Source: Streptomyces sp. NBC_01549
GTDB lineage: Bacteria; Actinomycetota; Actinomycetes; Streptomycetales; Streptomycetaceae
DNA: 64,000 bases
Direction of reading: 5' to 3'
Assembly: GCF_026339955.1 (NCBI RefSeq)
Contig: NZ_JAPEPW010000002.1
Coordinates: forward strand, 372,001 to 436,000
The position numbers were made by a program, and so were the translations under genes. Shown here one piece after another: positions 54,621-64,000 of the stretch (position 1 is the first letter of the stretch; the number at the start of each line of letters is the position of its first letter). A model generated the notes under the pieces. That model saw only the letters and a program-made list of their open reading frames with translations, searched no databases and was not told the origin of the DNA.

Positions 54621-54854
54621 GTCCCGCGCCGAGCGCCACGAGGCTGGACGCGGCACCGTGGGCCCGACCGGCGACGAGGGCGGTCGACGCCCGGAGCATG
54701 ACCTCAACGGGCCCCGCTTCATGGGTTGCACCACGTGCCGGGCGGACATACTGACCGGTACGGCCCCGCTTGACCAGTGCAGCAAGAGGGATGAACGTGA
54801 TCACAGGTGGCTAATCTTTTCATCGCATGATGAACTCCCTCAAAGGAGGCACTC

Positions 54855-56306
54855 GTGACCACATCGTCGCAGCCACGGGTATCGGGTCTGGAAATCCGCT
54901 CCATCGACTACGTCCCCCTGGACGAGCGGCACGGAAAGCTCTGGCACCTGGGGCCTCTTTGGTTCATGTCCAACGCGCAGATCGCCACCCTGGCCGTAGG
55001 GCTGATCAGCATCACCGAGGGCGGCAACCTCGTCTGGTCGCTGATCGCGATCGCGGCGGGCACCATCCTCGGCACGTTCTTCATGGCCTTCCACTCGGCA
55101 CAGGGCCCGCAGCTGGGACTGCCGCAGATGATCCAGTCACGGCCGCAGTTCGGCTACGTCGGGGCCCTGCTCGTATGGCTGTTCGCCTATGTGCAGTACG
55201 CGGGGTTCAACGTCTTCAACACGATCCTGGCCGGCGAGGCCCTGCACACCACCTTGCACGGCGGCGTCAAGCTGTGGGTCGTCGTGGTCACACTCATCGG
55301 GTTCGTCATCGCGCTGGTGGGCTACGACGTCATCCACCGCGCCGAACGAGTGCTCACCTACACCTTCCTGGTCATCTTCGGGATCTTCACCGTGGGCATC
55401 CTGCTCACCCTGCACTATCCCCCGGGCTCCTTCGACCTCGACGGCTTCCAGTGGACCCCGTTCCTCGCGCAGTTCGGCGTGGTCGCCGGCTACCAGATCA
55501 GCTGGGCCATCTACGTCTCGGACTACTCCCGCTACCTCCCGCCGGACGTGACCGTCCGCAAGACCTTCTACTGGACGTACTTCGGGTCGGCGCTCGGCGG
55601 CATCTGGCTGATGTGTCTCGGCGCTCTGCTCGCCGCGTGGGCGGGCAAGGACTTCGAGACCATCCGCTCGATCAACGCGGCGGGCGACAAGGTGTTCAGC
55701 GGCTTCGGCGCGATCGTCCTGCTGTTCTCCGCCCTGGGTCTGATCTCGGTGACCGCCCTGAACATGTACGGCGGGTCCCTCACCCTCATCAGCGCGATCG
55801 ACTCGTTCAAGAGAGTGCGGCCGACCGTCGCCGTACGAGTCGTGACGATCGGCCTCACCGCGGCGCTCTCCATCGCGGGGGCTCTGGCCTCCACCGCCCA
55901 CTTCCTCGAGAACTTCAACAACTTCCTGTTGGTGGTCCTCTACCTGTTCATTCCGTGGACCTCTGTCAACCTCATGGACTACTACGTGGTACGCCGCGGC
56001 CACTACGCGGTCGCCGAGATCTTCAACCCGCACGGCATCTACGGCCGCTGGGGCTGGCACGGCATCATCTCCTACCTGGTGGGCTTCGCCGTCATGGTGC
56101 CGTTCTTCTCCGTCGGCACGCTCTACGTCGGGCCCGCCGCCCGTGCGCTCGGCGGTGCGGACATCGCCTTGTTCATCGGACTGCCCGTCTCCGCGGTGCT
56201 CTACTGGCTGCTCACCCGGTCGATCGATGTCGATGCCGAGGCCCGGCTGGCCGAGGAGGAGATCGTGGCGCTGGAATCGGCGTCCCACGAGCACCGGGAG
56301 CCATGA
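54855..56306 (+). CDS. NCS1-family purine/cytosine permease
   Basis: 483-residue membrane transporter with twelve predicted helices, importing a nucleobase or hydantoin-like substrate with cation coupling. Seen: HLGPLWFMSNAQIATLAVGL, GNLVWSLIAIAAGTILGTFF, QLGLPQMIQSRPQFGYVGAL, QYAGFNVFNTILAG and RPTVAVRVVTIGLTAALSIA. GTG at 54855 has AAAGGAGG 6 bases upstream. Substrate is not deducible. Confidence 0.9.
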   Translation: MTTSSQPRVSGLEIRSIDYVPLDERHGKLWHLGPLWFMSNAQIATLAVGLISITEGGNLVWSLIAIAAGTILGTFFMAFHSAQGPQLGLPQMIQSRPQFGYVGALLVWLFAYVQYAGFNVFNTILAGEALHTTLHGGVKLWVVVVTLIGFVIALVGYDVIHRAERVLTYTFLVIFGIFTVGILLTLHYPPGSFDLDGFQWTPFLAQFGVVAGYQISWAIYVSDYSRYLPPDVTVRKTFYWTYFGSALGGIWLMCLGALLAAWAGKDFETIRSINAAGDKVFSGFGAIVLLFSALGLISVTALNMYGGSLTLISAIDSFKRVRPTVAVRVVTIGLTAALSIAGALASTAHFLENFNNFLLVVLYLFIPWTSVNLMDYYVVRRGHYAVAEIFNPHGIYGRWGWHGIISYLVGFAVMVPFFSVGTLYVGPAARALGGADIALFIGLPVSAVLYWLLTRSIDVDAEARLAEEEIVALESASHEHREP

Positions 56307-56588
56307 CCTTCCCTTGGGCGCCCGAAGCAACGGCCCATCGGCGCCCGGAGCAATGGACCGGATCGCCGCGAGCGACGTCGCGACCAGGCCCCGCGCCCAC
56401 TCGCCGGACGCGGGCTCAGGACTGAAGATCGCATGCCGGTCGGTCGTGCAGGCGCTGCCGGACCAAGACGGTCGACGGCAAGGCGACAGCACTGTCGGTG
56501 CGCAGAACACCCTCGTCACTGACGTACGAGGGGCCGGTCATCGGCGGGGCGTCGGCCTCGAAGTAGAAGAGGCGGGGCGCAGGCCAGG

Positions 56589-56780
56589 TCAGCGGTCGGC
56601 GATGTCCTCGCGGAGGCCGTCGGAGAATTCCCACCAAGACAAGGGAAGCCAGTCGCCGTTGACGAAGGCGTCGACGGTAGCGCCTCGGCCGCGGACCGTC
56701 ACGGTCGTTCCCGGCGGGTACGTGGTGCCGGACAAACCTGGTACGGGGACAAGCAGGGTTCCCAGTCGCTGTGCTGACAT
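56589..56780 (-). CDS. small hypothetical protein
   Basis: 63 residues: MSAQRLGTLLVPVPGLSGTT, TVRGRGATVDAFVNGDWLPL and WWEFSDGLREDIADR. The ATG has AATGGAGAGGTAGG upstream, a good initiation region, and the length and beta-rich pattern suggest a small folded protein. Family unknown. It is divergent from fdhA. Confidence 0.6.
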   Translation of the reverse strand: MSAQRLGTLLVPVPGLSGTTYPPGTTVTVRGRGATVDAFVNGDWLPLSWWEFSDGLREDIADR

Positions 56781-56956
56781 CTTTCGTCCTACCTCTCCAT
56801 TGCATTTCTCTGCACGGCACCGGGCAGTTATTCACATCGACATTACCGGCTTGTCCGATCGTGCAGGACGGAGAATCATGAGAGATGGGTCACGCGGAGA
56901 ATGCGGGCGGGGGCGTGGACAGCAGATACATACGTCACCGAGCGGAGGAGGCAACC

Positions 56957-58090
56957 GTGAAGGCCGTCGTTTACAAGGGGCCGTTCAGCGTTGCGGTCGA
57001 AGATGTTGAAAAGCCCAGCATTCAGCATCCGAACGATGTGATCGTACGGGTCACCTCGACCGCGATATGCGGATCCGATCTGCACATGTACGAGGGCCGT
57101 ACCGCCGCCGAGCCGGGCATCGTCTTCGGCCACGAGAACATGGGGATCATCGAGGAACTCGGCCAGGGCGTCACCTCACTCAAGGAGGGCGACCGCGTGG
57201 TCATGCCCTTCAATGTCGCCTGTGGGTTCTGCATGAACTGCGTCGAGGGATTCACCGGATACTGTCTGACCGTCAATCCCGGTTTCGCGGGCGGCGCGTA
57301 CGGATACGTCGCCATGGGCCCCTGGAAGGGCGGCCAGGCCGAATATCTGCGCGTTCCCTACGCCGACTTCAACTGCCTGAAGCTGCCGCCGGGAAACGAG
57401 CACGAGAGTGATTTCATATTGCTCGCCGACATCTTCCCCACCGGATACCACGGCTGTGAACTCGCCCAGGTCCGCCCGGGCGAGAGCGTCGCGGTGTACG
57501 GCGGAGGGCCTGTCGGACTCATGGCCGCCTACTCGGCTCTGATGCGCGGCGCGAAGCAGGTCTTCGTCGTGGACCGAGTGCCCGAACGGCTGCAGAAGGC
57601 CGAGGAGATAGGCGCGGTTCCGATCAACTTCTCCGAGGGCAACCCGATCGAACAGATCAAGGACCAGACGGACGGCATCGGCACGGACAAGGGCATTGAC
57701 GCCGTCGGCTATCAGGCGACAGGACATGGCACGGACCGCGAGGAACCGGCGACCGTCCTCAACTCGCTCGTCGGCACGGTTCGAGCCACCGGAGCGCTCG
57801 GCGTGCCCGGCCTCTATGTGCCCTCCGACCCCGGCGGCCCGGACGAGCAGGCCAAGCAGGGCATGCTCCTCGTCTCGATCGGCAAGCTCTTCGAGAAGGG
57901 CCTGCGGATGGGGACGGGACAGTGCAACGTGAAGCGCTACAACCGGTACCTGCGCGACATGATCATCGAGGGCAGGGCGAAGCCCAGTTTCGTCGTCTCC
58001 CACGAACTGCCCCTGGATCAGGCGCCGTCGGGCTACGACAAGTTCGACAAGCGGATCGAGGGCTACACGAAGGTGATACTGCACCCGTAG
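56957..58090 (+). CDS. fdhA: glutathione-independent formaldehyde dehydrogenase
   Basis: 377-residue zinc-dependent medium-chain dehydrogenase that oxidises formaldehyde to formate with bound or free NAD, without a thiol cofactor. Seen: ICGSDLHMYEGRT (catalytic zinc Cys), GHENMGIIEE, CGFCMNCVEGFTGYC (structural zinc), VAVYGGGPVGLMAAYSALMR (NAD fold) and LRMGTGQCNVKRYNRYLRDM near the end. The sequence block IGTDKGIDAVGYQA is typical of this subfamily. GTG at 56957 follows GGAGGCAACC. Confidence 0.92.
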   Translation: MKAVVYKGPFSVAVEDVEKPSIQHPNDVIVRVTSTAICGSDLHMYEGRTAAEPGIVFGHENMGIIEELGQGVTSLKEGDRVVMPFNVACGFCMNCVEGFTGYCLTVNPGFAGGAYGYVAMGPWKGGQAEYLRVPYADFNCLKLPPGNEHESDFILLADIFPTGYHGCELAQVRPGESVAVYGGGPVGLMAAYSALMRGAKQVFVVDRVPERLQKAEEIGAVPINFSEGNPIEQIKDQTDGIGTDKGIDAVGYQATGHGTDREEPATVLNSLVGTVRATGALGVPGLYVPSDPGGPDEQAKQGMLLVSIGKLFEKGLRMGTGQCNVKRYNRYLRDMIIEGRAKPSFVVSHELPLDQAPSGYDKFDKRIEGYTKVILHP

Positions 58091-58358
58091 CCCTGCGGAT
58101 CGCGCCCTCCGGACACTCCCACTCGCCGACTGTCGCGATGTGATGGCCCGTCAGATGTGCGGGAACTCCCCCGCGAACGGGGGACGTCGGCGGACGGTGT
58201 GTCCGCGGGCCCTGGCCCCGCCACTCCCCCTGCGCGAGGTCCCTGTCGACGACGGGAGCCAAGGCGGTGAACCCCTCGCGCAGCGGACGACGGCGGGCCC
58301 CGGCGGAACAGCATCCGCCGGGGCCCGCCGCCCAGGTACGTACGACCGGTGACCGGTG

Positions 58359-59842
<1,484 letters not shown>

Positions 59843-59975
59843 GCCAACCGCCGCAGCGCCGTCGACTTCGCGGCATACGCGCGCATTTTTGTGACCCAGG
59901 ACACACAAAAAACGATGTCGTTTCGATAGCCCCGTAGCTACGCTGGGGGCATTGAGGTGAACGAAACCGTTTCGT

Positions 59976-60400
59976 TCACGGGGAGCGTGGTGGCGGACAC
60001 CCAACCCACGTGGTCAGGCTCTTCGAGTCGAAGACCCAATAGTCGCTCGCACTCGTTGACGAGCTCTTGGAGCTCGTATACGTGAGGCCGATACCGGTCC
60101 GCCCGCCCCGTCCTTGACGCTTTTCACGACGCGCACGCCCGGGAGCTTCGCCACGGCACGGTAGCGGGACCTTCTGGTGGTCGCCCCCGGTGACACCTGC
60201 GGCAGGGGTGTCGCCCTTGCCGTACTGCGCGCTGTCGACCACCACCACGCCCAGGCCCACGACGGCGGCCAGTGCCAGCGGCGCCGCGACGAGAGCGAGG
60301 CGCCGCCCGGGCGGCTCCAGGACAGTCTCAAGACGACCACTCCGCCTGAACTGCGGCCCCCTGCTGGAGCTCTGTGCCGCCTCCCCGCGTCGCGTCGCAT
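59976..60400 (-). pseudogene. CU044_5270-family membrane-anchored protein remnant
   Basis: Pieces in two frames: RLALVAAPLALAAVVGLGVV (membrane helix), then in a shifted frame YRAVAKLPGVRVVKSVKDGA, then RTGIGLTYTSSKSSSTSASD and VFDSKSLTTWVG. This order matches CU044_5270-type proteins that accompany sigma factors. Frame changes near 60170 and 60110 mark it as broken. Confidence 0.55.
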
Positions 60401-60522
60401 GGAAGGACGACGACGAGCTGTGCAGCCTTCTCGACGAGCCGATGCCCTCCTCACGCAGCGCACCGCCACCGACACCGCCGTCACCGACAGCGCCCCTGTC
60501 TGGAACCACCTGGTCCCGGCGT

Positions 60523-61347
60523 TCACGCGAGTGCGGGCTTGCGGACCAGTTCGTAGGCGAAGCTGACTGTCTCGGTGAGGCGGTCCTTGGCCGTGTGGCG
60601 GCTGAGTTCGGCGGTGAGGTCGGCATCGAAGGCGTCGGTGCGGTCCGCGAGCACCTGCGGCGGCAGGAACGATGTCGACCGGATGTGCCCGGCGAGTTCG
60701 CGGATCGTCCAGTGGTGCTCGACCGAGAACTCATGGCGTCCCGCAGACTCGAACCCCGCACGGGACAACACGTCGCGGTCAGGGTCGCGCTGCCTTGACT
60801 GGTCCCAACCTGGCGGAACGCGTCCGGCCGCGCCGAGGACGTTCCGCCATGTGCGCAGCGTGCTGTCGAGTGCCCGCTGCCAGTCCTGGGGGCCTGCCCA
60901 CGGGGAGGTCGACCAGCACAGTGCGAGGCAGCCGCCGGGCTTGAGCCAGGAGTAGGCGCGCTCGGCGATCAGGGCGCGGTGGAGCCGGTGGAAGGCGTTG
61001 CCGATGACGATGAGCTCGAAGCTGTCCGGCTCTGCGGGGAGATCCTCGGCGCGGACGGTGATCGTATGGATGTGGGCCGCGGCGACGGCGCTCGCCTTCG
61101 CGCGGACCGCCTCGGTCATGTCGGGTTCGGCGTCCACGCACCATACGTCCGCGAACCGGCCGCGCAGCGGGAAGGCGAGTTAGCCGGTGCCGCATGCCAG
61201 GTCGAGCAGACGCCCGCGTCCCGACGGGGCTGCCCGGCGTAGGAGGTCGGCGATCAACGCGTCGGGGTAGGGAAGCCGGAACCGGTCGTAGTATCCGGCG
61301 GTGCCACGGTACAGATCGGGTTCGAACCTCATCGTCTCACCGGCCAT
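60523..61347 (-). pseudogene. class I SAM methyltransferase with premature ochre stop
   Basis: Starts MAGETMRFEPDLYRGTAGYY with DRFRLPYPDALIADLLRRAA, motif I RLLDLACGTG, then TAA at 61180-61182, then LAFPLRGRFADVWCVDAEPD and LIVIGNAFHRLHRALIAERA to a normal end HTAKDRLTETVSFAYELV. Both sides are in the same frame; CAA (Gln) to TAA explains it. A 204-residue restart at 61137 would lack the SAM-binding loop. Confidence 0.8.
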
Positions 61348-61448
61348 GCGATCACCATCACACAGGGCATGCTGGACCGCCGTATCCCTGACGCGCCCCT
61401 GGGTGCCCCGAATCACGAGCCGGGCGACTCCGCGGGACGGCCCGGCTG

Positions 61449-63005
61449 TCAGTAGCCGAAGCTCGTCGTGTAGGCGCACTCGGTGTAGATGTAGCCGGAC
61501 CTCAGCTTGGCCGTGTCCGAGGCAGGGGACTTTCCGGTTCCGCTCCGGGCCTTGTGGACGAAGTACGTGGTACCGGCGGGTAGTTGGATGGTCCGCTGCG
61601 GGTAGCTCTTCCCGCTGTCGTGGCACGGTGTGAAGCCCGGCACCAGCGTGCTGGAGAGGGAGTAGGAAGTGCAGCTTCCGCAGGCCTTGAGAGGAAAGCT
61701 TCCCGTCACAGGTCCCGTGTACATCACGGTGATGTCGTCGGGGCTGTCGTTCTTGACGGTGACGGAGATGCTGCCGCCGGATGCCGTTGTAGGCAGTCTC
61801 TTGCCCGCGGCGGGCACTGTCTGGGCGATTTCCGCCGCGATGGCGATCTTCTGGGCGCGGGCCCGGTTCTTGTGGTGCGGGTTGTTCTTGACGAAGCCGT
61901 CCATGGTGGTGATGGCCTCGTCGAAGTTCCCGTCCTTGTACTGGTCCACACCGCAGGCGTACGTACCCGAGTCCGCAGTCGTGTTGGCCCGGTCGGCGTC
62001 TTTGTCGAGGGCCGCGGCCACGCCCGCCTGTTCTCCCGGCAGCGCGGCGACCTGGGTGCCGAGGCTGTCGAGGCGCTGGACGGCCGCGCAGGGGTCGCCG
62101 CCACCCACCTGATGCACGGCCTTGTCGACCTCCGCTTTGACCGCCGGTTCCACCTTCGCGGCCGACGCGGACCGAGGGAAGGTCGACAGGAGGTCGCTGA
62201 AGTGCGTGGTCCAGTCCGCCTCGCCGCCGCTCAGCGACTGCGACGCACACTCATAGAGTGAGGTCGCCAGCCGGTCGTCGGGCCAGGTGGACAGTGCTCC
62301 GAGCGCCTGCTTGCCCATGGTCCTCGGTACGGTGCGGAGGTACTTCAAGGGCGCTATGGCGTCGCAGTAGTTCTTCTGAGCGTAGGGCGAACCGACGGTG
62401 GCGTAGTACGTCTTGAGCCGGTCGGGGACGCGGGCCGCCGCGCGCGAGTCGGGGTGGTCGTTGCGCAGGCCCCGGTAGACGGCCAGTGACCGGCGGTAAT
62501 CGGCCTCCGCCGTCGCGAACGGCTGCTTCCCGGCGGTCTGGACAAGCTTGTCCGCCCGCTCCAGCCGATCGATGAGCATCGCCTCGGTGGCCTCGTCACG
62601 CGCGCCGTCGTACAGAACGACGCCTCCGGCCGGCACGGCCAGCAGTACGACACCGAGCGCGCTCGCGAGCCAGGCGCGCGGCGGCCACACCAGACGGGTC
62701 CGCAGACCCACGACCGCACCGTGGACGGCCGCGAGACCGAGGAAGATCAGGTAGGTGACGACGGCTCCACCGGGGACACCGTCCGGGTCCGCGGGCAGGG
62801 CGACGAAGAGCAGAATCGCGGTCGCGACCCAGCACAGCGCCATCAGTCCCCACCGGCGCACCAGCGCGTAACCCAGGCCCAGTCCACAGAGGTTCAGCAG
62901 TGCCACCGCGGCCGCTCGCAACCCATCAGCGGGAGCGCGCGGCGGCGCGCTCGGCATCGGCGGTACGACGAATCCGGCGCGCAAGCCGTTGTTGTCCCAG
63001 GACAT
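61449..63005 (-). CDS. membrane protein with large extracytoplasmic C-terminus
   Basis: 518 residues. Four hydrophobic helices up to about residue 135 (AAAVALLNLCGLGLGYALVR, MALCWVATAILLFVALPA, VVTYLIFLGLAAVHGAVVG, ASALGVVLLAVPAGGVVLY), then tetratricopeptide-like helical repeats with several cysteines (YCDAIAPLKYLRTVP, CAAVQRLDSLGTQVAALPGE, CGVDQYKDGNFDEAITTMDG) and a beta-rich end SGGSISVTVKNDSPDDITVM, ACGSCTSYSLS. Function unknown. Start MSWDNNGL at 63005 is preferred to 63023. Confidence 0.75.
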   Translation of the reverse strand: MSWDNNGLRAGFVVPPMPSAPPRAPADGLRAAAVALLNLCGLGLGYALVRRWGLMALCWVATAILLFVALPADPDGVPGGAVVTYLIFLGLAAVHGAVVGLRTRLVWPPRAWLASALGVVLLAVPAGGVVLYDGARDEATEAMLIDRLERADKLVQTAGKQPFATAEADYRRSLAVYRGLRNDHPDSRAAARVPDRLKTYYATVGSPYAQKNYCDAIAPLKYLRTVPRTMGKQALGALSTWPDDRLATSLYECASQSLSGGEADWTTHFSDLLSTFPRSASAAKVEPAVKAEVDKAVHQVGGGDPCAAVQRLDSLGTQVAALPGEQAGVAAALDKDADRANTTADSGTYACGVDQYKDGNFDEAITTMDGFVKNNPHHKNRARAQKIAIAAEIAQTVPAAGKRLPTTASGGSISVTVKNDSPDDITVMYTGPVTGSFPLKACGSCTSYSLSSTLVPGFTPCHDSGKSYPQRTIQLPAGTTYFVHKARSGTGKSPASDTAKLRSGYIYTECAYTTSFGY

Positions 63006-63145
63006 GACGGCTCCCCCAGTCAATCACGCCCGAAGTTCTATGACTTGTCAGGGTACGTTCAATCGTTCGATCGCGACAGAGGGTGCGCAGCACTCCTGGC
63101 GGCAGACCCGATATCCGGCCGCCACCTCAATAATTACTAACATTT

Positions 63146-63171
63146 GGTTTATCAGCCTAGACTGATAAACC
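63146..63171. promoter_or_regulatory. perfect palindromic operator upstream of marR-MFS operon
   Basis: GGTTTATCAG-CCTAGA-CTGATAAACC, 10-bp perfect arms, in an AT-rich patch 15 bases before the MarR start. It is the likely autoregulatory site of the MarR protein. Confidence 0.75.
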
Positions 63172-63185
63172 TATCGTAAGTAATT

Positions 63186-63653
63186 GTGCAGGTGGATACA
63201 GAAGCAGGTCCCGATCACATCCGCGGTCCCGGTGACACCGCCCGGCTCGCCGCCGGCCTTCGCCTCGCCGTCGGTCGCATGACCCGGCGACTGCGCCAGG
63301 CCCACGCCGTGGGGGACGTGTCGCTCTCCGGTGTTTCCGTGCTCGCGCGGCTCGCCGCCGACGGCCCCAGCTCGCCGGGATCCCTCGCCGACCTGGAACG
63401 CGTACGGCCACAGGCGATGGCCAGCACGCTCGCCGTGCTCGAACAGCGCGGGCTCGTCGGCCGTGGCTCCGACGCGGCGGACCGGCGACGGATCATCGTG
63501 GCGATCACCGAGGAGGGACGGACCATGCTGGCGGAGCGGCGCTCCGAGTCCGTACACCGGCTCTCGGTCGTCCTCGACGGGTTCACCACGGAGGAGCGAG
63601 AGACACTCGCGTCGGCCCTGCCCCTCCTCGACCGACTGGCGGAACGACTGTGA
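63186..63653 (+). CDS. MarR-family transcriptional regulator
   Basis: 155 residues: LRLAVGRMTRRLRQAHAVGD, LSGVSVLARLAADGPSSPGS, LERVRPQAMASTLAVLEQRGLVGRGSDAADRRRIIVAITEEG (winged helix), and C-terminal helix. It probably represses the efflux gene coupled to its stop codon until a drug-like inducer binds. The GTG start lacks a classical ribosome site, suggesting a leaderless or weakly translated repressor. Confidence 0.9.
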   Translation: MQVDTEAGPDHIRGPGDTARLAAGLRLAVGRMTRRLRQAHAVGDVSLSGVSVLARLAADGPSSPGSLADLERVRPQAMASTLAVLEQRGLVGRGSDAADRRRIIVAITEEGRTMLAERRSESVHRLSVVLDGFTTEERETLASALPLLDRLAERL

Positions 63654-64000
63654 ACGCGCGCATCCCCGGTGCGGGCGACCGACACCCGGGCCAGCCGCGA
63701 GGGGGCGGGGCGTCGGCCCCGCGTGCTCCGCGCTCCACGCGCCGGAAGGACTCACCCCCGGGCCCCGGCTACAAGTGGGTCGCTCTGTCCAACACCACGC
63801 TCGGTGTACTGATCGCCACGATGGACGCCTCCATCGTGATCATCTCGCTGCCCGCGATCTTCCGCGGGATCGGGCTCGACCCGCTCGCGCCCGGCAACAT
63901 CGGCTATCTGCTCTGGATGATCCTGGGCTATCTCCTGGTGTCGGCCGTACTCGTCGTCGTGCTGGGCCGGCTCGGCGACATGTACGGCCGGGTCAAGATC
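63650..64000 (+). CDS. MFS transporter, DHA2 (EmrB/QacA) type, partial at window end
   Basis: First 117 residues of a drug:proton antiporter. After a 40-residue hydrophilic start come VALSNTTLGVLIATMDASIVIISLPAIFRGIG (helix 1, motif D1 region) and LLWMILGYLLVSAVLVVVLG then RLGDMYGRVKI (motif A). The gene continues beyond the window. GTG overlaps the marR stop (GTGA). Confidence 0.88.
   Translation, partial: MNARIPGAGDRHPGQPRGGGASAPRAPRSTRRKDSPPGPGYKWVALSNTTLGVLIATMDASIVIISLPAIFRGIGLDPLAPGNIGYLLWMILGYLLVSAVLVVVLGRLGDMYGRVKI

Overview
This window is high-GC actinobacterial DNA and is almost certainly Streptomyces. Grounds: strong third-position GC bias, frequent GTG and TTG starts, RGTGA/TTGA start-stop overlaps, and Streptomyces-typical families (DUF6233, DUF6131, SpoIIE-type PP2C phosphatases, HATPase and XRE regulator pairs, tandem-domain universal stress proteins, PF04672 methyltransferase, NAD-dependent formaldehyde dehydrogenase). 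No rRNA, tRNA or CRISPR array was recognised. The many broken genes, chimeric junctions and mobile elements look like a chromosome-arm or accessory region rather than core genome.

Layout. 1-4150: msrA, a short-chain dehydrogenase, an esterase remnant and a Tat-type metallophosphoesterase. 4409-8448: an IS30-family element whose transposase is interrupted by a group II intron (5371-7929) with its own reverse transcriptase; removing the intron restores a 478-residue transposase. 8636-14888: an SDR/epimerase gene split by a Tn554-like transposon (9176-14567) with tnpA, tnpB, tnpC and two unknown cargo genes; deleting the transposon rejoins the host gene in frame. 15337-18641: a YciI-like protein, two unknown proteins and a FAD oxidoreductase. 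19031-20710: an apparently complete IS1380-family element with target duplication.

20849-30463: a mosaic of regulators with their divergent partners (HxlR with an F420-type reductase, MarR with an SDR) and wrecked genes (an ABC ATPase without Walker A, a head-to-head MarR/FMN-reductase deletion fusion, a DoxX remnant, IS5 fragments). 30644-35639: a membrane acyltransferase, a chimeric HATPase-phosphatase, a nonsense-mutated XRE regulator and a cation-efflux protein. 36227-38708: a metal-flavoured cluster with a tiny secreted His/Cys-rich peptide, a SHOCT protein, a multicopper oxidase and a cupredoxin remnant. 38718-41862: a decayed zone (IS256 end, frameshifted HIT protein, MazG-like protein, DUF6233, ligase and DinB remnants).

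42096-48279: a stress and ion-homeostasis cluster of universal stress protein, KhtU/KhtT-like cation:proton antiporter pair (antiporter frameshifted at a C7 tract), second universal stress protein and P2-type cation ATPase. 48705-51890: an antisense prophage structural remnant (MuF-like protein, small head proteins, capsid C-terminus) fused to a SpoIIE phosphatase fragment. 52009-64000: methyltransferase, ANTAR regulator, winged-helix regulator, NCS1 permease, formaldehyde dehydrogenase, argG with an ARG-box-like palindrome, a broken methyltransferase, a membrane protein, and a MarR/MFS efflux pair that runs off the window edge.

The most notable structures are the two nested insertions (intron inside an IS30 transposase; Tn554-like element inside an SDR gene), both with base-level boundaries that restore the interrupted frame. 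Several gene chimeras show active recombination.
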